Source: Cellvibrionales bacterium UBA2034
GTDB lineage: Bacteria > Pseudomonadota > Gammaproteobacteria > Pseudomonadales > UBA7239
Reading direction: 5' to 3'
NCBI GenBank assembly: GCA_002333095.1
Contig: DDBK01000183.1
Coordinates: forward strand, 1-7,777
DNA: 7,777 nt
Shown here: positions 1 through 7,168 of the stretch, one piece after another
Position numbering within the stretch: the stretch's first letter is position 1
How the letters are laid out: each line of letters starts with the position of its first letter
Position numbers and translations under genes: made by a program
Notes under the pieces: generated by a model
What the model was told of the DNA's origin: nothing
The model's input: the letters and a program-made list of their open reading frames with translations, nothing else
Database searches by the model: none

Positions 1-1334
1 CCATGCACAACGAAGGCAACTACATCATCAGCCTTGGCCGCCTGTGCCGCTGGCTGGCCGAACAGGCAGAGGCACTGGGCGTGGAGATCTTTCCCGGCTT
101 TGCAGCTGCCGAAGTGCTTTATAACGACAATGGCTCTGTCAAAGGGATAGCTACCGGTGACATGGGCGTCGGTCACGATGGCGAACACACGGCCAACTAC
201 ACACAGGGCATGGAACTCCACGGCAAGTACACGCTGTTTGCTGAAGGCTGCCGTGGCCATCTGGGCAAACAACTGATCGCCAGATTCAAGCTGGATGCCG
301 GCAAGGATCCGCAACACTACGGAATTGGCATCAAGGAAATCTGGGAAATTCCTGCTGAAAAACACAAACAAGGCCTGGTCGTGCACAGTGCTGGCTGGCC
401 ATTGACCGAAAGCGGCTCTGCAGGCGGTGGTTTCCTTTACCACATTGAAAATAACCAGGTAGCCGTTGGCCTGATCACCGACCTTTCTTACTCCAATCCG
501 CACGTAAGCCCCTTTGAGGAATTCCAGCGTTATAAAACCCATCCTGTGATCCGCCAGTATCTGGAAGGCGGCAAACGCACCTGCTATGGCGCACGTGCCA
601 TCACAAAAGGCGGCCTGCAATCGCAGCCCAAAATGCAATTTCCCGGCGGCTTTCTGATTGGTGATGATGCGGGCACCCTGAACTTTGCCAAGATCAAGGG
701 CAGCCACACTGCCATGAAATCCGGCATGATCGCTGCTGAAACCATCGCCACGGCCATTGCCACAGGCAAAACCGGTGAAGAGTTGACGGAATTCGCTGCC
801 AACTATGAAACTTCATGGGCATATAAAGAATTGTGGATGCAACGCAACTTTGGCCCTGCCCAGCACAAGTTTGGCAATATTATCGGCTCTGCCTATGCAT
901 TCTTTGATATCAATATTTTCAATGGTGCATTGCCATGGACACTGCGTGATCCCAAACCGGATTACGCACAAATGGTACCTGCGAGTGAAGCGAAAAAAAT
1001 CGAGTATCCCAAACCGGATAACAAACTCAGTTTTGATCGACTGTCCTCTGTGTTTTTATCCAATACCAATCATGAAGAAAACCAGCCCTGCCATTTGCGC
1101 TTGACTGACCCGAACCTGCCTATCGCCCGCAACCTGCCGCTGTACGACGAACCTGCACAACGCTACTGCCCTGCAGGTGTTTACGAAGTCGTCAGCATCG
1201 GCGGCAAGGATGAGTTCAAGATCAATGGGCAGAACTGTGTCCACTGCAAAACTTGTGATATCAAGGATCCTGCCCAGAATATTACCTGGGTGGTACCGGA
1301 AGGTTCGGGCGGCCCCAACTACCCGAACATGTAA
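1..1334 (+). CDS. Electron transfer flavoprotein:ubiquinone oxidoreductase (ETF-QO), 5'-truncated by window edge
   Basis: Inner-membrane-associated flavoprotein with one 4Fe-4S cluster. It passes electrons from reduced ETF, fed by acyl-CoA and other dehydrogenases, to ubiquinone. The visible part is 443 residues counted from the ATG at base 3. That ATG is internal: the family is about 540-560 residues, so roughly 100-115 N-terminal residues, including the first dinucleotide-binding GxGxxG, lie upstream. The opening MHNEGNYIISLGRLCRWLA is a typical internal ETF-QO segment. The FAD-binding stretch FLIGDDAGTLNFAKIKG lies at about 217-233. The C-terminal cluster domain supplies Cys389 (in YCPAGVYE) and Cys412, Cys415 and Cys418 (in NCVHCKTCDIKDP), the four cluster ligands expected. 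It ends with the family's usual VPEGSGGPNYPNM tail. The reading frame is clean to TAA at 1332-1334. An MgtC-type gene follows after 6 bases. Identity is very secure; only the missing 5' part is unknown. Confidence 0.97.
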   Translation, partial: MHNEGNYIISLGRLCRWLAEQAEALGVEIFPGFAAAEVLYNDNGSVKGIATGDMGVGHDGEHTANYTQGMELHGKYTLFAEGCRGHLGKQLIARFKLDAGKDPQHYGIGIKEIWEIPAEKHKQGLVVHSAGWPLTESGSAGGGFLYHIENNQVAVGLITDLSYSNPHVSPFEEFQRYKTHPVIRQYLEGGKRTCYGARAITKGGLQSQPKMQFPGGFLIGDDAGTLNFAKIKGSHTAMKSGMIAAETIATAIATGKTGEELTEFAANYETSWAYKELWMQRNFGPAQHKFGNIIGSAYAFFDINIFNGALPWTLRDPKPDYAQMVPASEAKKIEYPKPDNKLSFDRLSSVFLSNTNHEENQPCHLRLTDPNLPIARNLPLYDEPAQRYCPAGVYEVVSIGGKDEFKINGQNCVHCKTCDIKDPAQNITWVVPEGSGGPNYPNM

Positions 1335-1340
1335 CCACTC

Positions 1341-2651
1341 GTGCCCGAAGGTCTGTTCAGCACGACTTTCACCATGCCCGAGCAGTGGGCTGTCTTTGAA
1401 CAGTTTGCCACTGCCATACTGATTGGCGCCCTGCTAGGGATCGAGCGGGAGCGTCGCAAGCGAGCGCAGCGCGATGTCGCCATAGGCGGGCTGCGCACGT
1501 TCATGATGTTTTCACTTGCTGGTGCGATCGGGGCGTGGTTATCACAACAACTGGACATGCCTTTTATTCTCTTTGGTGTACTGGTGCTGATCACCATTCC
1601 CGTGACTGTCGGCTACGTGCTCTCGGTGAAACGCAACCCGGATTCCCTCGGGCTCACGACTGAACTAGCAGCAATCACCGCCAGCTTACTGGGCGCAATG
1701 GTGATGATGGGGCACCGGGAACTGGCAGTCGCTCTGGCGGTGCTTGTGGTGGCGATACTGGCCTACAAGGAACCGCTGCACGGCGTGGTCGACAGACTGG
1801 GATCCGATGACGTATACGCCGGATTGCGGCTACTGATCGCCACATTCATCATTCTGCCCCTGCTGCCTAACCAGTATATCGACCCCTGGAATGCGTTGAA
1901 TCCTTACTCCTTGTGGATATTGGTGTTGCTGATTTCTTCACTATCGCTGGTGGGATATGTCGCTACGCGTCTTCTGGGTGAGGGGCGTGGGATTGCGTTG
2001 ACAGGCATTACCGGCGGTCTGGTTTCCTCTACCGCCATCACCCTCTCATTTGCACGCCAGAGTCGGGGACAAGTCATGTCTGGCACTGCACCGGCATTAG
2101 CTGGCGGCATCCTGTTGTCATGGTGTGTCATGTTTGCCAGGGTGGTGATCGAAGTCTTGGTAGTCAATCGCCAGATGGTGAGCCAACTGCTGATCCCATT
2201 TGCGTGCATGACCATTGCCTCAGCTGTGCTGGCCTGGTGGTTCTTGCGCCTGAGTGCTTCGCGCCGCCGACAAATGCTGGATACCGAAGTAGTCATACTG
2301 AAAAACCCGTTCAGTTTGACCCAGGCAATCAAGTTTGCAGCTTTTTTTGCAGCAGTATTGCTGCTCGTTCGCCTGGGTGAAACCTGGCTTCCCAAACAAG
2401 GGATGTATTTACTGGCTGGACTGGCTGGAGTAACAGATGTTGATGCCATCACACTCTCAATGGCAAAGTATGCGCACCGCCACAGCGCGACTGACGTGGC
2501 CGTGAACGCCATTGTCATTGCCTCTCTCAGCAATACTGTCGTGAAAGCAGGCATTGTTGTGGCGCTCGGCAGCAATGAATTGCGCAAGTTAATGTTGGCA
2601 TCCGTCATCGCTATTCTCACCAGTGCCGCTCTGGGTCTGTGGTTACACTAG
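1341..2651 (+). CDS. MgtC/SapB domain plus DUF4010 integral membrane protein
   Basis: Polytopic inner-membrane protein of 436 residues, function unproven. The N-terminal part (about 15-150) matches the MgtC/SapB family: the first helix carries IGALLGIERERR (28-39), followed by GLRTF (50-54) and GLTTELAAITASLLG (103-117). The C-terminal part (about 155-436) looks like DUF4010, with TGGLVSSTAITLSFARQ (224-240), NPFSLTQAIKFAAFF (322-336) and GLAGVTDVDAITLSMA (360-375). About a dozen hydrophobic segments can be seen. MgtC proteins are linked to growth in low magnesium and, in pathogens, to control of ATP synthase; long MgtC-DUF4010 proteins have no established role. The start is uncertain: GTG at 1341 gives a 6-base gap after ETF-QO, while an in-frame ATG at 1374 (residue 12) begins just before the first helix. 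Neither has a good Shine-Dalgarno sequence, so translation may depend on coupling to ETF-QO. The stop is TAG at 2649-2651. Confidence 0.93.
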   Translation: MPEGLFSTTFTMPEQWAVFEQFATAILIGALLGIERERRKRAQRDVAIGGLRTFMMFSLAGAIGAWLSQQLDMPFILFGVLVLITIPVTVGYVLSVKRNPDSLGLTTELAAITASLLGAMVMMGHRELAVALAVLVVAILAYKEPLHGVVDRLGSDDVYAGLRLLIATFIILPLLPNQYIDPWNALNPYSLWILVLLISSLSLVGYVATRLLGEGRGIALTGITGGLVSSTAITLSFARQSRGQVMSGTAPALAGGILLSWCVMFARVVIEVLVVNRQMVSQLLIPFACMTIASAVLAWWFLRLSASRRRQMLDTEVVILKNPFSLTQAIKFAAFFAAVLLLVRLGETWLPKQGMYLLAGLAGVTDVDAITLSMAKYAHRHSATDVAVNAIVIASLSNTVVKAGIVVALGSNELRKLMLASVIAILTSAALGLWLH

Positions 2652-2675
2652 TGCATAATTTCCCGGGAATAAAAG

Positions 2676-3665
2676 ATGCCTGCTAACGAGCACCCTTTTG
2701 CCCAGTACATCCGCGCACTGGGAAAAGGCAAAAAAGGCTCTCGCTCACTCACACGCGAAGAGGCATGCACAGCATTCAGCATGGTCTTGAATGGCCAGGC
2801 AGAAGCCGTACAAACGGGCGCATTCCTGATGTTGCTGCGGGTAAAGGAAGAAAGCGCAGAAGAACTCGCAGGATTTGTCGATGCAGTACGCAAACACATC
2901 CGTACTCCTGCCGATATTCACGTCGATCTTGACTGGTCTTCCTACGCCGGCAAACGAAAACACTTACCATGGTTTATTCTCAGCGCATTACTGCTGGCAG
3001 AAAATGGTGTACGTGTATTTATGCATGGCACAGACGGCCATACGGCTGGCCGAATATACACGGAACAGTGCTTCCGGGAATTGGGATTGCCTACTGCCAA
3101 CCACTGGCAGCAAGTCGGCGATGCATTGGATAAAAACCGCTTGTGCTTTTTTCACTTGCAACACTGGTGCCCTGATTTGCAGGCATTGATAGATTTGCGT
3201 AATACCTTTGGTTTGCGCTCACCCGTTCATACGCTTGTCCGGCTCGTTAACCCTCTGGCAGCACCCTGCTCACTGCAAAGCATTTTTCACCCAGCCTACG
3301 CAGATAACCACCAACAAGCGGCTTTCCTGCTAAATCAGGAAAATGCACTCGTGATCAAAGGGGATGGCGGTGAATTTGAAAGGCGCCCGGAAGCAGACTG
3401 CAAACTCTACCTCATCCACCACCATGAAAAAAAACGTGAAGACTGGCTGCGTCGCTTTGATAACCCACAACCTGCCGAAGAAACCCTGATGCCAGAAACC
3501 TTGCGTGATATATGGCGCGGCACACTGCAGCTGGATTACGCCGAAGAAGCCGTGATTGGCACAACCGCGCTGGCACTGCGCGCCATGCAGCGGTCAGCGG
3601 ATCAGGACAGCGCTTATGCGCTGGCCATACAATGGTGGAAGACGAGAAATATGTCTCGCTTGTAA
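2676..3665 (+). CDS. ybiB: TrpD2/YbiB-family glycosyltransferase-fold protein (anthranilate phosphoribosyltransferase homologue)
   Basis: A 329-residue protein with the two-domain fold of anthranilate phosphoribosyltransferase. The N-terminal helical domain is at about 5-75 (SLTREEACTAFSMVLNGQAE, then TGAFLMLLRVKEESAEELAGF). The nucleotide-binding-like domain covers about 85-329. Where true TrpD has the PRPP loop GTGGD, this protein has YAGKRKHLPWF (90-100), a signature I associate with TrpD2/YbiB proteins. LVRLVNPLAAP (187-197) and VIKGDGGEFERRP (226-238) match the TrpD NP and DG-E regions in altered form. E. coli YbiB has been described as a nucleic-acid-binding protein under LexA control rather than a tryptophan enzyme, so a role in tryptophan synthesis is unlikely here, and no other trp gene is nearby. 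GGGA at 2665-2668, 7 bases before the ATG, is a fair ribosome binding site. Its stop TAA overlaps a possible ATG of the next gene (TAATG). No LexA box is visible upstream. The family is fairly sure; the function is open. Confidence 0.9.
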   Translation: MPANEHPFAQYIRALGKGKKGSRSLTREEACTAFSMVLNGQAEAVQTGAFLMLLRVKEESAEELAGFVDAVRKHIRTPADIHVDLDWSSYAGKRKHLPWFILSALLLAENGVRVFMHGTDGHTAGRIYTEQCFRELGLPTANHWQQVGDALDKNRLCFFHLQHWCPDLQALIDLRNTFGLRSPVHTLVRLVNPLAAPCSLQSIFHPAYADNHQQAAFLLNQENALVIKGDGGEFERRPEADCKLYLIHHHEKKREDWLRRFDNPQPAEETLMPETLRDIWRGTLQLDYAEEAVIGTTALALRAMQRSADQDSAYALAIQWWKTRNMSRL

Positions 3666-3676
3666 TGGATACCCCC

Positions 3677-3681
3677 GAGAG
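3677..3681 (+). promoter_or_regulatory. Ribosome binding site that selects the nuclease start at 3686
   Basis: GAGAG lies four bases before the ATG at 3686. The alternative in-frame ATG at 3665 has no purine-rich site close upstream and could be used only by re-initiation at the TAATG junction. This is moderate evidence for the shorter protein. Confidence 0.5.
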
Positions 3682-3685
3682 AAAA

Positions 3686-5143
3686 ATGCCAAAAAAAACG
3701 GTTAGTGAACAAACCAGGCACCAGATTGACACGCACACAGCCCCGCGTGTGACTTTTCTGGGCGCTGCACGCGAAGTCACTGGCTCATGCCATTTACTGG
3801 AAGCCAATGGTTTGCGCATCCTGCTTGATTGCGGCATGCAGCAAGGTGGAGACAGCCAGAAAAAAAATCCGGGCCATGATTTTTCGTTCTCGCTCGACCC
3901 GTCTACTCTTGATGCAGTGGTTCTGTCCCATGCCCATCTTGACCACTCCGGCATGCTACCCCGACTCGTGCATGAAGGTTTTGACGGGCCGATTTACTGC
4001 ACCCATAGCACGCGCAACCTTTTGCGCATCCTGTTGATGGACTCTTTTCATCTTTATAGCAAAGATCTGGAATACGAGAATATCAGACGGGAACGCGCTG
4101 GCCGAAAACCGCTGTTACCCCTGTATGAAGAGAAAGATGTCGATCGCGTAATTGAGCTGTGCAGTACCCATGATTACTGCCAACGTCATGCTATTGGCAG
4201 CGATGTGGCATTATCACTATACGATGCCGGCCATATTCTTGGATCTTCTATCGTCGAGCTACAAATTTCATTCGCTGGAAAAATCCATACACTGGTTTTT
4301 TCTGGCGATCTCGGCAATAACAGCACCTCTCTCATGAATGAGCCAACAGTGGTAGAGAATGCAGACCTGGTGCTGATGGAAAGCACTTATGGTGATCGTA
4401 ACCACCGTAGTTTTGATGCCACCATGGAAGAATTTGAAGATATTTTGCGGCAGGCACAAGAAGATCATGGCAACATTCTCATTCCGGCATTTGCCGTTGG
4501 CCGCACTCAAGAACTGATTTTCCAACTTGGTAAACTTTACCATCAGGGCAAGTTGCAAAACTGGGCTGTATTCCTGGATAGCCCGATGGGAAGCGCTGTT
4601 ACCGATGTGTATTCACACAGTGTCAGCCGTCTTGACCCAGAAGATATAGCGCTACTGAAAAAACATAAAAGCCGCAGCCTGACTGACTTTCTTCCTTGCC
4701 TCTCTGTCACTGAATCCGTAGAGGATTCTATGGCAATCAACCGGATCAAGAGCGGTGCAATTATCATTGCCGGGAGTGGCATGTGTACTGGCGGGCGTAT
4801 TCGCCACCACCTGAAACACCGGCTTTGGCACCACAACACCCATGTCATTTTTACTGGCTATCAAGCCAAGGGCACTCTGGGCCGCATCCTGATCTACAAA
4901 CCACGTACAGTTAAATTACAGGGGCAAACCATTGCAGTAAAAGCACAGATTCACACGTTGGGTGGTTTTTCTGCACATGCAGACCAAGCGCAACTGCTGG
5001 CATGGGCACAACAATTCAAGAACAATCCGCCGTTTTATCTGGTCCATGGTGAAGATGTTGCACTGACCGCATTGCAAGATGAGCTTGCCATTCGCAAGAC
5101 CCGGGTCAACATTGCCGAGCCCGGCAGCAGTGTCAGTTTCTGA
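3686..5143 (+). CDS. Metallo-beta-lactamase/beta-CASP RNA nuclease (CPSF73/Ysh1-like)
   Basis: Zinc-dependent ribonuclease of the beta-CASP group, the bacterial relatives of CPSF-73 that cut or trim RNA in the cytoplasm. With the ATG at 3686 it has 485 residues. The metallo-beta-lactamase part shows HAHLDHSG with His82, His84, Asp86 and His87, then DAGHILGS with His183 and FSGDLGN with Asp208. The beta-CASP insert and helicase-like end show ESTYGDR (motif A, Glu232), IPAFAVGRTQE, GSGMCTGGRIRHHLKH (364-379), FTGYQAKGTLGR (389-400), GGFSAHADQ (motif C, His431) and LVHGE (His454). All metal ligands known for the family are present. There is no KH or other RNA-binding addition. GAGAG at 3677-3681 favours the start at 3686; the alternative ATG at 3665 overlaps the ybiB-like stop by one base and adds seven residues. 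The frame stays open back to 3512, but that part reads inside the upstream gene. trmA follows after 10 bases. The RNA target is not known. Confidence 0.95.
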   Translation: MPKKTVSEQTRHQIDTHTAPRVTFLGAAREVTGSCHLLEANGLRILLDCGMQQGGDSQKKNPGHDFSFSLDPSTLDAVVLSHAHLDHSGMLPRLVHEGFDGPIYCTHSTRNLLRILLMDSFHLYSKDLEYENIRRERAGRKPLLPLYEEKDVDRVIELCSTHDYCQRHAIGSDVALSLYDAGHILGSSIVELQISFAGKIHTLVFSGDLGNNSTSLMNEPTVVENADLVLMESTYGDRNHRSFDATMEEFEDILRQAQEDHGNILIPAFAVGRTQELIFQLGKLYHQGKLQNWAVFLDSPMGSAVTDVYSHSVSRLDPEDIALLKKHKSRSLTDFLPCLSVTESVEDSMAINRIKSGAIIIAGSGMCTGGRIRHHLKHRLWHHNTHVIFTGYQAKGTLGRILIYKPRTVKLQGQTIAVKAQIHTLGGFSAHADQAQLLAWAQQFKNNPPFYLVHGEDVALTALQDELAIRKTRVNIAEPGSSVSF

Positions 5144-5144
5144 T

Positions 5145-5149
5145 GGGGA
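5145..5149 (+). promoter_or_regulatory. Ribosome binding site of trmA
   Basis: GGGGA sits directly behind the nuclease stop codon (TGA, 5141-5143) and four bases before the ATG at 5154. It supports this start over an in-frame ATG at 5079, which would add 25 residues unrelated to TrmA and lie inside the nuclease gene. Confidence 0.65.
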
Positions 5150-5153
5150 TTAC

Positions 5154-6242
5154 ATGACTTCTCCCCACGCCACATCTGGACAGTACCAGCAACAGCTGGA
5201 TGAAAAAACCGGGCGATTGACCACGCTTCTAGAACCTTTTTCAGCACCCGAGCCGACAGTTCATCCCTCGCCTGCTTCACATTACCGAATGCGAGCTGAA
5301 TTCAAGTTCTGGCGCAGCAGTGAAGACTGCTTTTATGCGATGACAGGTGCAGACAACAGCATCGTGCGTGTCGACCAGTTTCCAGTAGCTTGCAAACGCA
5401 TCAATGCATTGATGCCAGCACTACTGGCCGAACTGAACCAGCAGGATGCACTGCGCAAAAAGCTGTTTCAGGTAGAATTTCTAGCTGCCACTACTGACGA
5501 TGCGGTGATTACATTGATCTACCACCGGCAACTGGACGACACATGGAAAAGCCTTGCCGCTTCATTACAGAACACACTGGGCTGCTCTATCATAGGCCGT
5601 AGCCGTGGCAAGAAAATTGTATTGGGGTCTGACTACGTAACAGAGCAGTTCAACGTTGATGGCGAAATATTTTTTCAGCGACAACCCGAAACGGCATTCA
5701 GCCAACCCAATGCCACAGTGAATCAGCAAATGCTTGACTGGACTGTCGGGCACAGCAAAAACATTGGCGGAGACTTGCTGGAACTGTACTGCGGCAACGG
5801 CAACTTCACTCTGCCTCTATCTCGACATTTCGGCAAAGTGCTGGCTACAGAAGTGTCAAAAGCCTCAGTAAATGCGCTACAACACAATGTCGCGACCAAC
5901 CACTGCCACAATATTGCGCTGGCACGATTGTCGAGCGAAGAACTCACGCAGGCGTTGAATAATGTACGCCCCTTCCGGAGACTCGCCCACATCAACCTGG
6001 CTGACTATTGCTTTTCTACCGTGCTGGTAGATCCACCCAGGGCAGGCCTTGATCCAGATACAATCCTCCTTATCCAACGTTTCGACAATATTATTTATAT
6101 CTCTTGCAACCCTGACACACTCGCTGCCAATCTGCGCATATTGTGCGAAACACATACCATCATCCACACTGCTTTGTTTGATCAATTTCCTTATACACAC
6201 CATATGGAAAGCGGCGTTATGCTCAGGAAAAAAACAATATGA
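5154..6242 (+). CDS. trmA: tRNA (uracil-54-C5)-methyltransferase TrmA
   Basis: SAM-dependent enzyme that makes 5-methyluridine at position 54 in the T loop of tRNA. It has 362 residues, against 366 in E. coli, and lines up along its whole length. N-terminal RNA-binding part: YRMRAEFKFW (44-53) and RVDQFPVACKRIN (72-84). Central part: KLFQVEFL (103-110) and HRQLDDTWKS. Catalytic domain: AFSQPNATVNQQMLDW (181-196), the SAM loop LLELYCGNGNFTLPL (208-222), LVDPPRAGLD (291-300), the nucleophile Cys318 in YISCNPDTL, and the general base Glu352 in FPYTHHMESGV. TrmA lacks the iron-sulfur cluster cysteines of RlmD-type enzymes, and none are seen here, which fits TrmA and not a 23S rRNA enzyme. Its stop overlaps the next start as ATGA, so the hydrolase is probably translated by coupling. 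Identity is very secure. Confidence 0.98.
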   Translation: MTSPHATSGQYQQQLDEKTGRLTTLLEPFSAPEPTVHPSPASHYRMRAEFKFWRSSEDCFYAMTGADNSIVRVDQFPVACKRINALMPALLAELNQQDALRKKLFQVEFLAATTDDAVITLIYHRQLDDTWKSLAASLQNTLGCSIIGRSRGKKIVLGSDYVTEQFNVDGEIFFQRQPETAFSQPNATVNQQMLDWTVGHSKNIGGDLLELYCGNGNFTLPLSRHFGKVLATEVSKASVNALQHNVATNHCHNIALARLSSEELTQALNNVRPFRRLAHINLADYCFSTVLVDPPRAGLDPDTILLIQRFDNIIYISCNPDTLAANLRILCETHTIIHTALFDQFPYTHHMESGVMLRKKTI

Positions 6243-7168
6243 ATAACACCCTGCAGATACTCAACCAGATACGCGCTGAGTTTCGCGCTATCAAACAGGA
6301 AAAAAGGGGACTGGAAGGCAACCGTGCGTTTATGGATAGCGGTTGGGAAAATGCAGAATATCCACCTGATACCCACTTTGTGCCTTTTGATGCCAACGGC
6401 ATACACGCAGAATCCGTATTTGTCGGAGACAATCCTGCACACGGCCAATACATCATCCTGCACTGTCATGGCGGTGGGTATGCCGTAGGATCCACACTCT
6501 CCCACCGCCCTCTGGCGGCACAACTTGCAAAAGCCTGTCATGCACGCACTGTCACATTTAATTTTCGGCTAGCGCCGGAAAACCGGTTCCCCTGCGCACT
6601 GGACGATGCACTCACTGTTTACCGTTTCCTGCTCGATTCAAACCCAAGTGAGAATATTATTCTCAGTGGTGATTCAGGCGGCGCAAGCCTTGCCTTTGCC
6701 CTGGCATTGCAGATTCGTGATCTGGGTTTGCCACTACCCGCAGGACTCCTTGGACTTTCAGCCTGGCTGGATTTTGCCTGCGAAGGCAATACCTTCGAAA
6801 TCAATAAACCTAAAGATCCGTCCGGCAATCGTGGCGGCCTGATGATGATGGCTGTTTCGTATGCAGGAAAAGAGAATCTGAAAAATCCACTGGTGTCACC
6901 GCTTTATGCAGACAACCTGGCCGGTTTGCCTCCCGTGTTGTTACAAGTGGGTACCGCAGAAACACTGCTTGATGATTCACGCCGCTTTGCTGAAAAAGCG
7001 CGGGCGCATGGAACGGATGTTACTTTGCAGGAATGGCCGGATATGATTCACTGCTGGCACTTTTTTTATTCGCGACTGACAGAATCCCGCGCAGCAATTG
7101 ACGCAATCGGGGACTGGGTTTTAAAACAGTTTGACCAGACACTGCCGGATCAGACCATATCAGGATAA
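6239..7168 (+). CDS. Alpha/beta hydrolase, HSL (hormone-sensitive lipase) family esterase
   Basis: Putative carboxylesterase of 309 residues with the HSL-family layout. The oxyanion-hole motif HCHGGGYAVGS is at 75-85. YRLAPE is replaced by FRLAPENRFP (109-118). The nucleophile elbow GDSGGAS (144-150) carries Ser146. LQVGTAETLLDDSRRFA (235-251) supplies the acid, and His271 in DMIHCWHFF completes the triad. By position relative to LLDD the acid should be Glu241, where many relatives have Asp, although Asp245 cannot be excluded by eye. There is no signal peptide, so it should act in the cytoplasm. The substrate is unknown; the family acts mainly on short acyl esters. The start ATG overlaps the trmA stop by four bases (ATGA), and AGGA at 6225-6228 lies ten bases upstream, slightly far. 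The last 19 bases overlap the 3' end of the opposite-strand ketoacyl synthase gene. Confidence 0.94.
   Translation: MNNTLQILNQIRAEFRAIKQEKRGLEGNRAFMDSGWENAEYPPDTHFVPFDANGIHAESVFVGDNPAHGQYIILHCHGGGYAVGSTLSHRPLAAQLAKACHARTVTFNFRLAPENRFPCALDDALTVYRFLLDSNPSENIILSGDSGGASLAFALALQIRDLGLPLPAGLLGLSAWLDFACEGNTFEINKPKDPSGNRGGLMMMAVSYAGKENLKNPLVSPLYADNLAGLPPVLLQVGTAETLLDDSRRFAEKARAHGTDVTLQEWPDMIHCWHFFYSRLTESRAAIDAIGDWVLKQFDQTLPDQTISG

Noticed and set aside
2411..2428. Tandem duplication of the 9-base word ACTGGCTGG
   Set aside because: It encodes LAGLAG in a conserved glycine-rich DUF4010 helix, so the repeat is explained by the protein sequence.
1904..2620. Minus-strand open frame of 238 codons opposite the MgtC-DUF4010 gene
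   Set aside because: It lies wholly antisense to a well-supported membrane protein, has low-complexity Ser/Thr/Ala-rich content with no family motif, and no ribosome binding site or gene context.
2652..2660. Possible -10 box (CATAAT or TGC-ATAATT) before the ybiB-like gene
   Set aside because: No -35 match at 16-18 bases upstream, and the hexamer match is poor; it cannot be separated from chance.
2600..2675. LexA box upstream of the ybiB-like gene, expected from E. coli ybiB control
   Set aside because: No CTG-N10-CAG element with the usual AT-rich centre is present near the start.
3512..3664. Upstream extension of the beta-CASP nuclease frame
   Set aside because: It is read in another frame through the 3' end of the ybiB-like gene, is Arg/Ala-rich without similarity to the family, and better starts exist at 3665 and 3686.
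3412..3954. Minus-strand open frame of 180 codons across the ybiB-nuclease junction
   Set aside because: It is antisense to two well-supported genes, and its translation shows no recognisable domain.
7113..7130. Imperfect dyad ACTGGGTTTTAAAACAGT near the 3' end of the hydrolase as a terminator
   Set aside because: The stem is AT-rich with a GG bulge and no usable loop or T-run, and it lies inside coding sequence.
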